Below, in pieces: positions 23,981 to 32,696 of a stretch of DNA of 34,250 bases (positions are counted from its first letter, which is position 1; each line of letters opens with the position of its first letter). The position numbers were made by a program, and so were the translations under genes. The notes beneath the pieces are model-generated. The model was not told the DNA's origin. It did not search any database and saw nothing but the letters and a program-made list of their open reading frames with translations. The stretch is from Bacteroidales bacterium (GTDB lineage: Bacteria > Bacteroidota > Bacteroidia > Bacteroidales > UBA932): NCBI GenBank assembly GCA_022777585.1, contig JALFFZ010000151.1, positions 1 to 34,250 of the forward strand, in the 5' to 3' direction.

Positions 23981-25324
23981 TCAGACTCTTTCGCAAATCA
24001 ATGTGGCAGAGGTGCAGGAGAGGACTTTGACATTGACATAATCCCCTGCCTTACAGTCGGAAAGACCTTTCTCCGGGACAGCGGACGGGAAGACGCACAT
24101 CTTGTTGTTGGATGCTCGGCCGCAGCTGTCCTTGGGGTCACGTTTGGACGGACCCTCCACCAGAACCTTGAATGTCTTGCCCACATCACGCCTGTTGCTC
24201 TCAAGGCTGAGTTCGTTCTGTAAAGAGATGATTTCATTCAGACGGCGGGTCTTCTCCTCCGCAGGAATGTCGTCCGGATATTTCAGTGCTGCGAGGGTGC
24301 CCGGCCTTTCGGAGTACTGGAACATATAGGCATAGTCATAGCCTACAGCCCTCATTACCGAGAGCGTGTCCTCATGGTCGCTGAGGGTCTCCCCGCAGAA
24401 ACCGGCGATAATGTCGGTGGTGATGGCGCAGTCCGGCATGACCTCCCTGATTTTCGCAACACGGCCGAGATACCATTCCCTGGTATATCTGCGACGCATC
24501 TTTTCCAGCATCGCATCACTTCCGGACTGGACAGGGAGATGGATATGGCGGCAGATATTGTCGTGCTCCGACATTGTGACAATAACCTTGTCGCTGATAT
24601 CCTTCGGGTGCGAAGTCGAGAACCTCACCCGGAGATCCGGACTGATGGCTGCCACCGAGGCAAGCAGGTCGGCGAAATCCACATCCCCGTCATTGCCCTT
24701 CCAGAGGTAGGAGTCCACATTCTGGCCAAGCAGAGTCACTTCCCTGTAACCCTTCGAGAACAGGTCACAGGCCTCCCTGACAATGGTTCTCGGGTCACGG
24801 CTGCGCTCGGCGCCCCTGGTATAGGGAACCACGCAGTAGGAGCATACATTGTTGCAGCCCCTCATTATGGAAATGAAGGCCGATACCCCGTTCTTGTCAA
24901 TGCGTACAGGTTCAATGTCGGCGTATGTCTCCTCACGGGAAAGTTCCACATTGATCTGGGGAAAACCCGGACGGACAGCGGCGAGCATTGACGGAAGCGA
25001 CCTGTAAGTATCAGGACCGGCCACGAAATCCACACGTCCGCTCTCCAGGAGCTTGTCCTTCAGCCTCTCTGCCATACAGCCCACAATGCCGGTAACAACT
25101 CCCTCACGGAGACGCTTCTGCCCGTAGAACTGGTCAATGCGGCCCCAGATGCGCTGCTCGGCATTGTCCCTGACGGAGCAGGTGTTCGCCATCAGCACAT
25201 CGGCTTCTTCCATATTCTCTGTACGCTCATACCCGGCTTTCGCAAGGATTGAGAAAATGACCTCGGTGTCATTGACATTCATCTGGCAGCCGTAGGTCTC
25301 GATATATACTTTCCTGTGTGACAT
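23981..25324 (-). CDS. miaB: tRNA-2-methylthio-N6-dimethylallyladenosine synthase
   Basis: The protein has 447 residues from the ATG at 25324; a TTG start eight codons upstream would overlap the promoter element. The N-terminal UPF0004 domain holds three cluster cysteines: YIETYGCQMN (C13), ANTCSVRDNA (C49) and GIVGCMAERL (C83). The radical-SAM CxxxCxxC motif is GCNNVCSYCVVPYTRG (C157, C161, C164). A C-terminal TRAM domain ends the protein. MiaB inserts a methylthio group at C2 of i6A37 in tRNAs reading UNN codons. All six cluster cysteines are present. The serine-rich RGAERSRDPR segment and NMEEADVLMANTC identify MiaB rather than MtaB or RimO. Confidence 0.95.
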   Translation of the reverse strand: MSHRKVYIETYGCQMNVNDTEVIFSILAKAGYERTENMEEADVLMANTCSVRDNAEQRIWGRIDQFYGQKRLREGVVTGIVGCMAERLKDKLLESGRVDFVAGPDTYRSLPSMLAAVRPGFPQINVELSREETYADIEPVRIDKNGVSAFISIMRGCNNVCSYCVVPYTRGAERSRDPRTIVREACDLFSKGYREVTLLGQNVDSYLWKGNDGDVDFADLLASVAAISPDLRVRFSTSHPKDISDKVIVTMSEHDNICRHIHLPVQSGSDAMLEKMRRRYTREWYLGRVAKIREVMPDCAITTDIIAGFCGETLSDHEDTLSVMRAVGYDYAYMFQYSERPGTLAALKYPDDIPAEEKTRRLNEIISLQNELSLESNRRDVGKTFKVLVEGPSKRDPKDSCGRASNNKMCVFPSAVPEKGLSDCKAGDYVNVKVLSCTSATLICERV

Positions 25325-25345
25325 CTGTTCTTGGTTTTTCAGGTG

Positions 25346-25353
25346 CAAAGATA
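25346..25353 (-). promoter_or_regulatory. -7 element for miaB
   Basis: TATCTTTG on the minus strand fits TAnnTTTG exactly and lies 21 bases before the miaB ATG. It is about 20 bases from an opposite-strand element at 25375-25382, so the two promoters are divergent and back to back. Confidence 0.6.
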
Positions 25354-25374
25354 TGACATTCTACCAAATTTATC

Positions 25375-25382
25375 TATATTTG
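25375..25382 (+). promoter_or_regulatory. -7 element for LEA14-like/SPOR/rpoN group
   Basis: TATATTTG fits TAnnTTTG exactly and lies 70 bases upstream of the ATG at 25453. The predicted leader contains a small hairpin, TCGGG-ACGC-CCCGA, near 25399-25412, without a T tract. No clear -33 element. Confidence 0.55.
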
Positions 25383-25452
25383 TAAAACAAGTTCCATCTT
25401 CGGGACGCCCCGATTTGCGCCCTGAGCGAAGAAGTGGAGCGATTTTTGATTA

Positions 25453-25929
25453 ATGAGGAAACATTTTGCAATACTGCTCGCCGCAATGTTGATTGCATGC
25501 GGCTGCGGAAAGTTCAATGACATACGCATAACCTCCGCAAAACTGGTCTCTCTGACCCCTTCAGGTCTCAGGGCCGTCGATGCCGTTATGGAGGTCGGGG
25601 TGGACAATCCGGCCATGACATTCACGGTAGCATACGCCAGAGGCACTGTGTATTATGCCGGAAAGCCTTTGATGGACTATTCAGCCCAGCCGGTGACAGT
25701 GAAGCGCCGCTCGTCGGAAGTGTACGAGGTCAATGCCAGAGGAACCCTGGCCGGCGGAGTTTCCGTGCTGAGTATTCTGGGGATGGCCGGGAACATTGAC
25801 ATAGACCGCATTACAGTGGACATTTCCGCCACATTGAAGGCAGGCGGAAGAAAGAAGGACATATCGATGGAAAATGTCCCCGTTGCGAGAATCAAGGAAG
25901 CAGTGGAGCAGTTGCAGGGAAGAAGATAA
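25453..25929 (+). CDS. LEA14-like lipoprotein (putative)
   Basis: The protein has 158 residues. MRKHFAILLAAMLIACGCGK is a lipoprotein signal with a likely acylated cysteine at residue 16. The mature part is a single beta-rich domain. VDAVMEVGVDNPAMTFTVAY, GTVYYAGKPLMDYS and VNARGTLAGGVSVL recall the LEA type 2/WHy fold, in which a paired beta sandwich contains a conserved N-P in the second strand. I cannot assign a precise role; family resemblance is by pattern only. A SPOR-domain gene follows after 24 bases, so both probably belong to envelope upkeep. It is the first gene after a TATATTTG element. Confidence 0.65.
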   Translation: MRKHFAILLAAMLIACGCGKFNDIRITSAKLVSLTPSGLRAVDAVMEVGVDNPAMTFTVAYARGTVYYAGKPLMDYSAQPVTVKRRSSEVYEVNARGTLAGGVSVLSILGMAGNIDIDRITVDISATLKAGGRKKDISMENVPVARIKEAVEQLQGRR

Positions 25930-25953
25930 CAGGCATCCGCAGGGTAAAGATTA

Positions 25954-26544
25954 ATGAAAATGAAAAGAACTGTTCATAGCATCATCGCCGCCATTGCGGC
26001 ATTCACGGCAGTATTGTTCTCCGGCCAGAGGGCTGGAGCACAGGAAATGAAGGACTCCCTGGTCTATCATCAGGCAGCGGCATTGGACTCCACCCTCCTC
26101 GGCCGTTCGGTATTCAACATCATCTCCTCCGGCAAGTCAGGCGAGGGCGAGGTGAAAATCCACCAGTCGCAGGCCATTTCCACGGCAATGCAGAGCCATA
26201 TCAGCGGCAACCGGGACAGGAAACTCCCCGGATTCCGCGTAAGAATCTTCTTTGACAACAGCCAGAACGCGAGAAGCATGTCAGAGACCACCGTGAAGCG
26301 TTTCTCATCGTCGCACCCGGGAGTTCCGGTCTATAGAACATACCAGAATCCGTTCTTCAAAGTTGTTGTCGGGGACTACCGCACGAGGTCCGAGGCAATG
26401 GAGTTCCTCCAGAAAATCAAGGGCGAATATCCGGGGGCATTCGTGGTTAAGGAAAACATTTCCTTCCCGGCAGCGGACAGGAAGCACACATACGATGTAG
26501 ATACAGTAAAAGTACAGATCAGCCAGGCCCCATTCCAGAATTGA
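25954..26544 (+). CDS. SPOR-domain exported protein
   Basis: The protein has 196 residues with a signal peptide (HSIIAAIAAFTAVLFSG, cleavage near RAGAQE). A linker region of about 60 residues follows. The C-terminal domain (about 92-172) reads GFRVRIFFDNSQNARSMSET, VYRTYQNPFFKVVVGDYRTR and SEAMEFLQKIKGEYPGAFVV. This is the SPOR pattern of alternating strands and helices with the conserved VVVGDYRTRSEA turn. SPOR domains bind glycan strands lacking stem peptides, often at division sites. It probably acts in the periplasm. It is followed by rpoN after 19 bases and may be cotranscribed with it. Confidence 0.8.
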   Translation: MKMKRTVHSIIAAIAAFTAVLFSGQRAGAQEMKDSLVYHQAAALDSTLLGRSVFNIISSGKSGEGEVKIHQSQAISTAMQSHISGNRDRKLPGFRVRIFFDNSQNARSMSETTVKRFSSSHPGVPVYRTYQNPFFKVVVGDYRTRSEAMEFLQKIKGEYPGAFVVKENISFPAADRKHTYDVDTVKVQISQAPFQN

Positions 26545-26563
26545 CAGTAAGAAATCCGAGACT

Positions 26564-27982
26564 ATGCTGAAACAGGAACTATCTCAAAAACAAGTCCAGA
26601 GACTCTCCCCTCTCCAGATTCAGACCATCAAGCTCATCGAGCTGCCGGTCCAGGAGCTGGAGCAGCGTATCCGCAAGGAACTGGAGGAGAATCCCGTGCT
26701 TGACGACAGCGCACCTGCCGAGAAAGAGGATGGTGACGACGAGCAGCAGCCACAGGAGATTTCCCTATCCGAACTCAAGGATGATGACTCGATTCCTGAC
26801 TACAAGTTGAGGGTCAACAACTACGGCAAGGATGAAAGGCCGCAGTACAATACCTTCTCCGTCAAGGAAAGCTTCACCCAGAGCCTTATGGAGCAGCTGG
26901 GATTCAGGAATCTGAGCGAGCACGAGCACAATGTCGCAGCCTTCATTATCGGAAGCCTCGACGATGACGGCTATCTCCGCAGGGACATTGAGAGCCTTGT
27001 GGATGACCTCGCCTTCAGGATGAACATAACCACGGATGAGGAGGAGGTGGAAAGAATGCTCCACATAATTCAGGAGTTCGAGCCTACCGGAGTCGGCGCG
27101 AGAGACCTCCGGGAATGCCTTCTTATTCAGCTCAAGGCACTGAAGCAGAGCGAGGATGTGGTCAATGCCGAGAAGATATTGACCGACTGGTTCCACGAGT
27201 TCTCCAACAAACATTTCCAGAAGATAATGCTGAAGCTCGGCCTTTCGGAAAAGGAGATGAAGGCGGCGATGGCCAGGATTGTGAAGCTTAACCCGTCCCC
27301 GGGCGGCCAGATTGACGATTCTTACAACGACCAGGCACAGCAGATTGTCCCGGACTTCATACTCGACATGGAAAACGGAGAACTCAAACTCTCGATGCCG
27401 AGGTTCTCCATTCCGGAGATCCGTGTCAACCGCAAATATGCAGAACTCCTGATGGATGCCGCCAACTCATCCGAGAGGCAGAAAAAGGAGGCGGCCACTT
27501 TCGTGAAGCAGAAGCTGGATTCGGCAAAATGGTTCGTGGAAGCCTTGAAACAGAGGCACAATACATTGCTCAGCACAATGCAGGCCATTGTCGATTACCA
27601 GCACGATTATTTCATGAGCGGGGACGAGGCTAACCTGAGGCCAATGGTGCTGAAAGACATTGCCGCAATCACCGGATTCGACATCTCAACCATCTCCAGG
27701 GTTGTGAACAGCAAGTATATCGAGACACATTTCGGTATTTTCCCATTGAAATATTTCTTCTCGGAGGGTCTTGAGAACAAGGACGGAGAGGAAGTATCCA
27801 CAAGGGAACTCAAGAAGGTCCTGCAGGAATGCGTGGAGAACGAGGACAAGCACAAGCCGCTTACCGACGACCAGCTCGTGAGCCTGATGAACGAGAAGGG
27901 ATACAAGGTGGCAAGGCGGACAATCGCGAAGTACAGGGACCAGCTGGGCATACCGAAGGCGAGGATGAGAAAGGAACTTTGA
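26564..27982 (+). CDS. rpoN: RNA polymerase sigma-54 factor
   Basis: The protein has 472 residues. Region I (about 1-45) is glutamine- and leucine-rich ([20 protein letters not shown]) and ends in LEENPVLDD. An acidic stretch follows, then the core-binding domain (about 95-290). The helix-turn-helix DNA-binding part includes [20 protein letters not shown], and the RpoN box is ARRTIAKYR (about 450-458). All regions are present, so the factor should be functional. It directs polymerase to -24/-12 promoters and needs an AAA+ activator; none is encoded here. Its position between a SPOR gene and the glycerol genes does not reveal its regulon. Confidence 0.95.
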   Translation: MLKQELSQKQVQRLSPLQIQTIKLIELPVQELEQRIRKELEENPVLDDSAPAEKEDGDDEQQPQEISLSELKDDDSIPDYKLRVNNYGKDERPQYNTFSVKESFTQSLMEQLGFRNLSEHEHNVAAFIIGSLDDDGYLRRDIESLVDDLAFRMNITTDEEEVERMLHIIQEFEPTGVGARDLRECLLIQLKALKQSEDVVNAEKILTDWFHEFSNKHFQKIMLKLGLSEKEMKAAMARIVKLNPSPGGQIDDSYNDQAQQIVPDFILDMENGELKLSMPRFSIPEIRVNRKYAELLMDAANSSERQKKEAATFVKQKLDSAKWFVEALKQRHNTLLSTMQAIVDYQHDYFMSGDEANLRPMVLKDIAAITGFDISTISRVVNSKYIETHFGIFPLKYFFSEGLENKDGEEVSTRELKKVLQECVENEDKHKPLTDDQLVSLMNEKGYKVARRTIAKYRDQLGIPKARMRKEL

Positions 27983-28044
27983 TGTCTGGAAAGGCATATC
28001 AAGGCCCTGCCGGCATATTTAACCAAAACCGCAATACACTAAAA

Positions 28045-29532
28045 ATGGAACAGTACATTCTAGCCCTGGATCAGGGTACAAGTTCATCCCGCGCCATCGT
28101 TTTCGACAGGCAGGGAAAGATACGGGCTTCTGCCCAGAAGGAATTCCCGCAGCATTTCCCGAAGCCGGGCTGGGTGGAGCACGACCCGAAGGATATATGG
28201 TCTTCAGAGGCTTCAGTCATAGCCGAGGCAATCACGTCAATGGGAATCAACGGCCTCAACATTGCCGGAATCGGAATCACCAACCAGAGGGAGACCACGA
28301 TTGTATGGGACGCTGAGACGGGAGAGCCTGTCCACAATGCCATCGTATGGCAGGACCGCAGGACTTCAGATTACTGCGACTCCTTGAAAGCAAATGGATT
28401 GACTGACACAATCCGGGAAAAGACCGGTCTCATCATTGACGCATATTTCAGCGCCACCAAAATCAAGTGGATTCTGGACAATGTCGCAGGAGCAAGGGAT
28501 AGGGCAGAAGCCGGAAAACTGCGATTCGGCACTGTGGACACCTGGCTCATCTGGAACCTTACAAGGGGCGGATGCCACGTCACTGATGTCAGCAACGCAT
28601 CCAGGACAATGCTTTTCAACATTCACAGCCTCACCTGGGACAAGGAGCTTCTCGAACTCTTCGGGATTCCTGAGTCAATGATGCCGGAAGTAAGGTCATC
28701 CAGCGAAATCTACGGATACACCAAGACCACAATCTTCGCACACCCTGTGCCGATTGCGGGCATTGCAGGAGACCAGCAGGCAGCCCTCTTCGGACAGATG
28801 TGCACCACTCCGGGCTCAGTGAAGAATACCTACGGGACCGGCTGCTTCCTCCTTATGAACAGCGGAACCAGGCCAATCCTCTCCAGGAACAATCTCCTCA
28901 CCACAGTCGCCTGGAAAATCGGAGACGAGGTCAACTACGCCCTTGAGGGCAGTATTTTCGTAGCCGGGTCAGTGGTGCAGTGGCTCAGGGACGGCCTCGG
29001 AATCATACGTTCCTCCTCCGAAATAGAGGCATTGGCGATGACGGTTCCTGACAATGGCGGAGTATATTTCGTGCCTGCCCTGACCGGTCTGGGAGCCCCT
29101 TACTGGGACCAGTACGCCAAAGGCTGCATCTACGGAATCACCAGGGGAACTACTGCCGCCCACATTGCCAGAGCTGCACTTGAAGGAATTGCATTCCAGA
29201 CAATGGACATTGTCGGCGCGATGGAGAAGGATGCCGGAGTAAGGCTGACTGAGCTCAAGGTGGACGGCGGCGCATCCAGGAACAATCTCCTCATGCAGTT
29301 CCAGTCCGACATTCTCGGCGCCAAGGTTATCCGCCCGGCAGTGACCGAAACCACGGCGATGGGAGCCTGCTATCTCGCCGGCCTTGCAACCGGGTTCTGG
29401 AGCAGCCTCGACGAGATCCGCAGACAGTGGTCATCGGATGCTGTATTCAACCCTCTCGCCCCTGCAGGCAAGACAATGAAACTCAAGGACGGATGGAAAG
29501 ACGCCGTAAGCCGCGCCCTCTCGGGAGAATAG
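28045..29532 (+). CDS. glpK: Glycerol kinase
   Basis: The protein has 495 residues from the ATG at 28045, the normal size. An open frame upstream into rpoN lacks kinase sequence and is not used. The FGGY-fold N-terminus is [16 protein letters not shown]. It has [24 protein letters not shown] and [16 protein letters not shown], and the second-domain phosphate motif is [19 protein letters not shown]. The enzyme phosphorylates glycerol to sn-glycerol 3-phosphate with ATP. The glycerol channel gene follows after 33 bases and a cardiolipin synthase after that. The 62-base gap to rpoN holds no clear TAnnTTTG element. Confidence 0.96.
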   Translation: MEQYILALDQGTSSSRAIVFDRQGKIRASAQKEFPQHFPKPGWVEHDPKDIWSSEASVIAEAITSMGINGLNIAGIGITNQRETTIVWDAETGEPVHNAIVWQDRRTSDYCDSLKANGLTDTIREKTGLIIDAYFSATKIKWILDNVAGARDRAEAGKLRFGTVDTWLIWNLTRGGCHVTDVSNASRTMLFNIHSLTWDKELLELFGIPESMMPEVRSSSEIYGYTKTTIFAHPVPIAGIAGDQQAALFGQMCTTPGSVKNTYGTGCFLLMNSGTRPILSRNNLLTTVAWKIGDEVNYALEGSIFVAGSVVQWLRDGLGIIRSSSEIEALAMTVPDNGGVYFVPALTGLGAPYWDQYAKGCIYGITRGTTAAHIARAALEGIAFQTMDIVGAMEKDAGVRLTELKVDGGASRNNLLMQFQSDILGAKVIRPAVTETTAMGACYLAGLATGFWSSLDEIRRQWSSDAVFNPLAPAGKTMKLKDGWKDAVSRALSGE

Positions 29533-29565
29533 CTCCGGACATCAACAATTCTAATTTAAAGCACG

Positions 29566-30318
29566 ATGGAAATCTCATTATTCGACAAATGCATTTTCGA
29601 GTTCCTGGGAACAATGGTGATGATTCTGCTTGGTGACGGTGTATGCGCCGCCTGCACCCTTGAAAAATCCAAGGCAAAAGGAGCGGGATGGATAGTAATC
29701 ACAATGGCCTGGGGCTTTGCCGTGATGTGCGGAGTCTTCATTGCAGGCCCGTATTCAGGTGCACATCTCAATCCTGCAGTGAGTCTCGGACTCGCCATCG
29801 CGGGCAAGTTCGCCTGGGCGGAGCTTCTGCCTTACGCCGTGGCACAGATGCTCGGAGGATTCTGCGGGGCATTGCTGGTATATGTATTCTATCAGGACCA
29901 TTTCAAGGCCACTACGGACAATCCGGACGGACTTCTCGGCCTGTTCTGCACAATGCCGGCCATTGAGCACAAGAGTGTCAATCTCCTCAGCGAGTTCATC
30001 GCCACCTGCGTGCTTGTATTCATCATTCTGGCTCTCGGGACTCAGGGCAATGCCGCCAGCGTCTCCGGCGCTGCAGTCTCCACAGGAAGCCTCGGTGCCT
30101 TCCCTGTAACCGGGCTGATCATGGCTCTGGGCATGTCCCTTGGCGGAACCACCGGCTATGCAATGAACCCTGCAAGGGATTTGGGGCCAAGAATTGTCCA
30201 CAGCCTCCTCCCTCTGAAAGGAAAGAGAGACAGCGGATGGGGCTACAGCTGGGTACCGGTCGCAGGGCCTCTCGCCGGAGCCGCCATTGCGGCAGGGCTG
30301 TTCCTCATCATTTACTGA
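29566..30318 (+). CDS. glpF: Glycerol facilitator (aquaglyceroporin)
   Basis: The 250-residue MIP-family channel has six membrane spans and two half-helices. The first NPA motif (GAHLNPAVSLG) is near residue 69 and the second (YAMNPARDLGPR) near 201. The aspartate directly after NPAR is characteristic of glycerol-permeable members rather than water-specific aquaporins. It allows passive glycerol entry across the inner membrane, where GlpK traps it. It sits directly between glpK and cls, 33 and 6 bases from them, which supports a single glycerol-linked transcript. Confidence 0.94.
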   Translation: MEISLFDKCIFEFLGTMVMILLGDGVCAACTLEKSKAKGAGWIVITMAWGFAVMCGVFIAGPYSGAHLNPAVSLGLAIAGKFAWAELLPYAVAQMLGGFCGALLVYVFYQDHFKATTDNPDGLLGLFCTMPAIEHKSVNLLSEFIATCVLVFIILALGTQGNAASVSGAAVSTGSLGAFPVTGLIMALGMSLGGTTGYAMNPARDLGPRIVHSLLPLKGKRDSGWGYSWVPVAGPLAGAAIAAGLFLIIY

Positions 30319-30324
30319 TAGCCT

Positions 30325-31809
30325 ATGCAATGGCTTTCCGTCATACTCTACACCCTCTTTGTCCTGATTGTCCTCGGGACGGTGATCGTCATCATCTTCG
30401 ATGACGGGGACTCGTCCAAGAAGATAGCCTGGATTCTGGTCATCACGATTCTGCCGGTTGTCGGACTCCTGCTCTACTTCATGGTGGGAATCAATGTCAG
30501 GCAGTCCTGGTATTTCACCATAAAGCACAGGCGGTTCATCAGAGTCTTCGGGGAAAGGGCGGACAGAAGGGTACGTGAGCTGCTTTTCGGGCATCGCAAG
30601 GATGACCTTGTCCGGGATGAATACAAGTCCTTGGCAAAGCTTCTGGCCACCGACGGCTCGACCTGCGTGACAGACGGCAATGATGTGGAAATCATCACAT
30701 CGGGGCACCGGAAGTTCGAGCTTCTGATGGAGGATCTGAGGAATGCGAAGGACCACATCCACATGGAATATTTCTATTTCCGTCAGGACAAGGGAAGCCA
30801 GCAGATCAAGGAAATGCTGATGCAGAAGGCCCGTGAGGGGGTCAAGGTGAGGTTCATACACGAGAATATCGCCAATATCGCCATCCGCCCGAAGTATTAC
30901 AATGAGATGAAGAAGGCGGGTGTCCAGGTGGAAAAGTTCACGAAGTCGCACTGGCCGCTGATGAATCTGTTCACCCAGCTCAATTACCGCGACCACAGGA
31001 AAATCGTTGTCATCGACGGCAAAATCGGCTACACCGGCGGAATGAACATAAGCGACGATTATTTCATCAGATGGAGGGACACGCATCTGAGGATTACCGG
31101 CAATGCCGTAGCCGGTCTCCAGTACAGCTTCCTCAACACCTGGATTACGGCCGACGGGGAGATTGACCCGGACTTCGGCAAGTATTTCCCCATGTGCGGG
31201 GAACCGCAGGAAGCGAATGTTCAGGGAAATGCGGAAAGCGAACCGGGCAGGACGGAGAAGAATGTCCTTATGCAGATTGTCCCGGACGACCCGGAATCAG
31301 CCTGGCCTATCATCCATATGGGAGCCGTATGGGCCGTCCAGCACGCCAGGAAGTACATCTACATCCAGACTCCTTATTTTGTGCCTCCGGAGCCGATGCT
31401 GCAGGCCCTGCAGTCGGCAGCACTCAGCGGAGTGGATGTCAGGGTAATGGTACCCAAGAAGGCCGACCTCTTCTTCATGGGCCCGGCCAACAGGTCCTAT
31501 TTCTCGGAATGCCTCAGAGCCGGAGTCAGAATCTTCGAGAGAGAGGGCAGATTCATCCACTCCAAGACATTCGTAAGTGACGATTACCTGAGCGAAATCG
31601 GCTCAGCCAACATGGATTTCCGCAGCTTCAACCTTGACTACGAGCTGAATGCATACATCTACGATGAGGAAACTGCCCGCATCAACAAGAAAATCTTCGA
31701 GAAGGATATGGAATCATCCGCAGAGGTAACTCTCGAGGAATGGCTCAGCCGCCCTTGGTACAGGAAACTTGTCCAGAGAATCATACGTCTCTTCGCCGCT
31801 TTGCTGTAA
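30325..31809 (+). CDS. cls: Cardiolipin synthase, PLD superfamily
   Basis: The protein has 494 residues. Two N-terminal membrane segments (about 4-25 and 35-57) form the anchor. Two phospholipase D HKD motifs follow: HRKIVVID (H224, K226, D231) and HSKTFVSD (H412, K414, D419), each followed by the usual glycine/asparagine positions (GGMN and GSANMDFRS). This is the bacterial ClsA type, which joins two phosphatidylglycerol molecules into cardiolipin and releases glycerol. Both catalytic centres are intact. The gene starts 6 bases after glpF. Glycerol release would reconnect this enzyme with GlpK upstream, a link from context only. A different phospholipid transferase specificity is possible. 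Confidence 0.92.
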   Translation: MQWLSVILYTLFVLIVLGTVIVIIFDDGDSSKKIAWILVITILPVVGLLLYFMVGINVRQSWYFTIKHRRFIRVFGERADRRVRELLFGHRKDDLVRDEYKSLAKLLATDGSTCVTDGNDVEIITSGHRKFELLMEDLRNAKDHIHMEYFYFRQDKGSQQIKEMLMQKAREGVKVRFIHENIANIAIRPKYYNEMKKAGVQVEKFTKSHWPLMNLFTQLNYRDHRKIVVIDGKIGYTGGMNISDDYFIRWRDTHLRITGNAVAGLQYSFLNTWITADGEIDPDFGKYFPMCGEPQEANVQGNAESEPGRTEKNVLMQIVPDDPESAWPIIHMGAVWAVQHARKYIYIQTPYFVPPEPMLQALQSAALSGVDVRVMVPKKADLFFMGPANRSYFSECLRAGVRIFEREGRFIHSKTFVSDDYLSEIGSANMDFRSFNLDYELNAYIYDEETARINKKIFEKDMESSAEVTLEEWLSRPWYRKLVQRIIRLFAALL

Positions 31810-31854
31810 GGCGCAAAAAAGGCGCAAATATGTTCAAAATGTAGTATTATTTGT

Positions 31855-31862
31855 TATATTTG
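31855..31862 (+). promoter_or_regulatory. -7 element for the acyltransferase pair
   Basis: TATATTTG fits TAnnTTTG exactly, 22 bases before the ATG at 31885. The 75-base gap after cls holds no convincing terminator hairpin; GGCGCAAA repeats at 31810-31828 are direct rather than inverted. Confidence 0.6.
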
Positions 31863-31884
31863 TGCCTGTACAAAACCAAAAACC

Positions 31885-32694
31885 ATGCAAAGCCTTGACA
31901 AAAGCCGTCTTATAGACGTCGACGAAGTCGTGGCTACGAAATTCAAGGGCAGGAAGGTGCCCCGGATCCTGATCGCCTTCATCAAGAAATACATACGTCA
32001 GGATTATATGAACTCCATCATTGCAAGGAGCGGTGACGGTGTGGAGTTTTGTGGCCAGGTTCTTAAAGAATTCAACATTGACATTGAAATCAGCGGACTG
32101 GAGAATATTCCGGCTGACGGAAGTCTCTATACATTCGCATCCAACCATCCTCTCGGGGGAATTGACGGTCTGGCATTGGCCTCCATCATCGGGGAGAACT
32201 TCGGCGATGTCAAGATGCTGGTCAATGATTTCCTGATGTTCATAAAGCCTATTGCCCCGATGTGCACTCCCATCAACAAGATGGGCGGCCAGGGCAGGAA
32301 TCTGCCGAAACTCATTGACGAGGCCTTCCGCTCTGACAAGCAGATGCTGGTGTTCCCTGCTGGAAAGTGCTCAAGGAAGATTGAAGGGAAGATTCAGGAC
32401 GTTCCCTGGTCCAAGTCGTTCATAACCAAGAGCGTGGAGACCGGGAGGGCCATTGTGCCGGTACATTTCACCGGCCGGAACTCCAGAATGTTCTACTGGG
32501 TCGCGAACATTTGCAAGAAATTGAAAATCAAGACCAATATTGCAATGTTCATGCTCCCTTCGGAAATGTTCCGGGCCAGAAATTCACATTTCAGGATAAT
32601 CTTCGGAAAGCCGATACCTTACGATACTTTCAATTCCTCTAGGACAGCTACTGAATGGGCTGCGGAAATAAGACAGCATGTCTACAATCTGTAA
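31885..32694 (+). CDS. glsA: PlsC-like O-acyltransferase, GlsA-type (glycine lipid)
   Basis: The 269-residue acyltransferase carries ASNHPLGGIDGL (about 86-97). The catalytic histidine and aspartate are separated by five residues (H88, D94) instead of the four of standard PlsC, a form I associate with the putative-hemolysin/OlsA-like subfamily. FPAGKCSRK (about 156-164) is the substrate-glycerol/phosphate-type loop, and IVPVHFTGRNS a further block. In Bacteroides, GlsA adds a second acyl chain to N-acylglycine to make glycine lipids. The next gene, 2 bases on, resembles GlsB, the N-acyltransferase of that pathway. I infer the symbol from this pairing; an ornithine-lipid or lysophospholipid acyltransferase is the alternative. 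Confidence 0.75.
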   Translation: MQSLDKSRLIDVDEVVATKFKGRKVPRILIAFIKKYIRQDYMNSIIARSGDGVEFCGQVLKEFNIDIEISGLENIPADGSLYTFASNHPLGGIDGLALASIIGENFGDVKMLVNDFLMFIKPIAPMCTPINKMGGQGRNLPKLIDEAFRSDKQMLVFPAGKCSRKIEGKIQDVPWSKSFITKSVETGRAIVPVHFTGRNSRMFYWVANICKKLKIKTNIAMFMLPSEMFRARNSHFRIIFGKPIPYDTFNSSRTATEWAAEIRQHVYNL

Positions 32695-32696
32695 CA

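Noticed and set aside
27829..28044. Upstream extension of the glpK frame into rpoN
   Set aside because: The extra 72 residues are polar shadow sequence overlapping rpoN. GlpK proteins start at the [12 protein letters not shown] segment, fitting the ATG at 28045.
29755..31086. 443-codon open frame on the minus strand
   Set aside because: It lies wholly antisense to glpF and cls, both of which have complete family motifs. Its translation is low-complexity in Asp/Glu/Arg, as expected from a codon-bias shadow.
31810..31854. Possible terminator after cls
   Set aside because: The GGCGCAAA units are direct repeats and do not form a hairpin.
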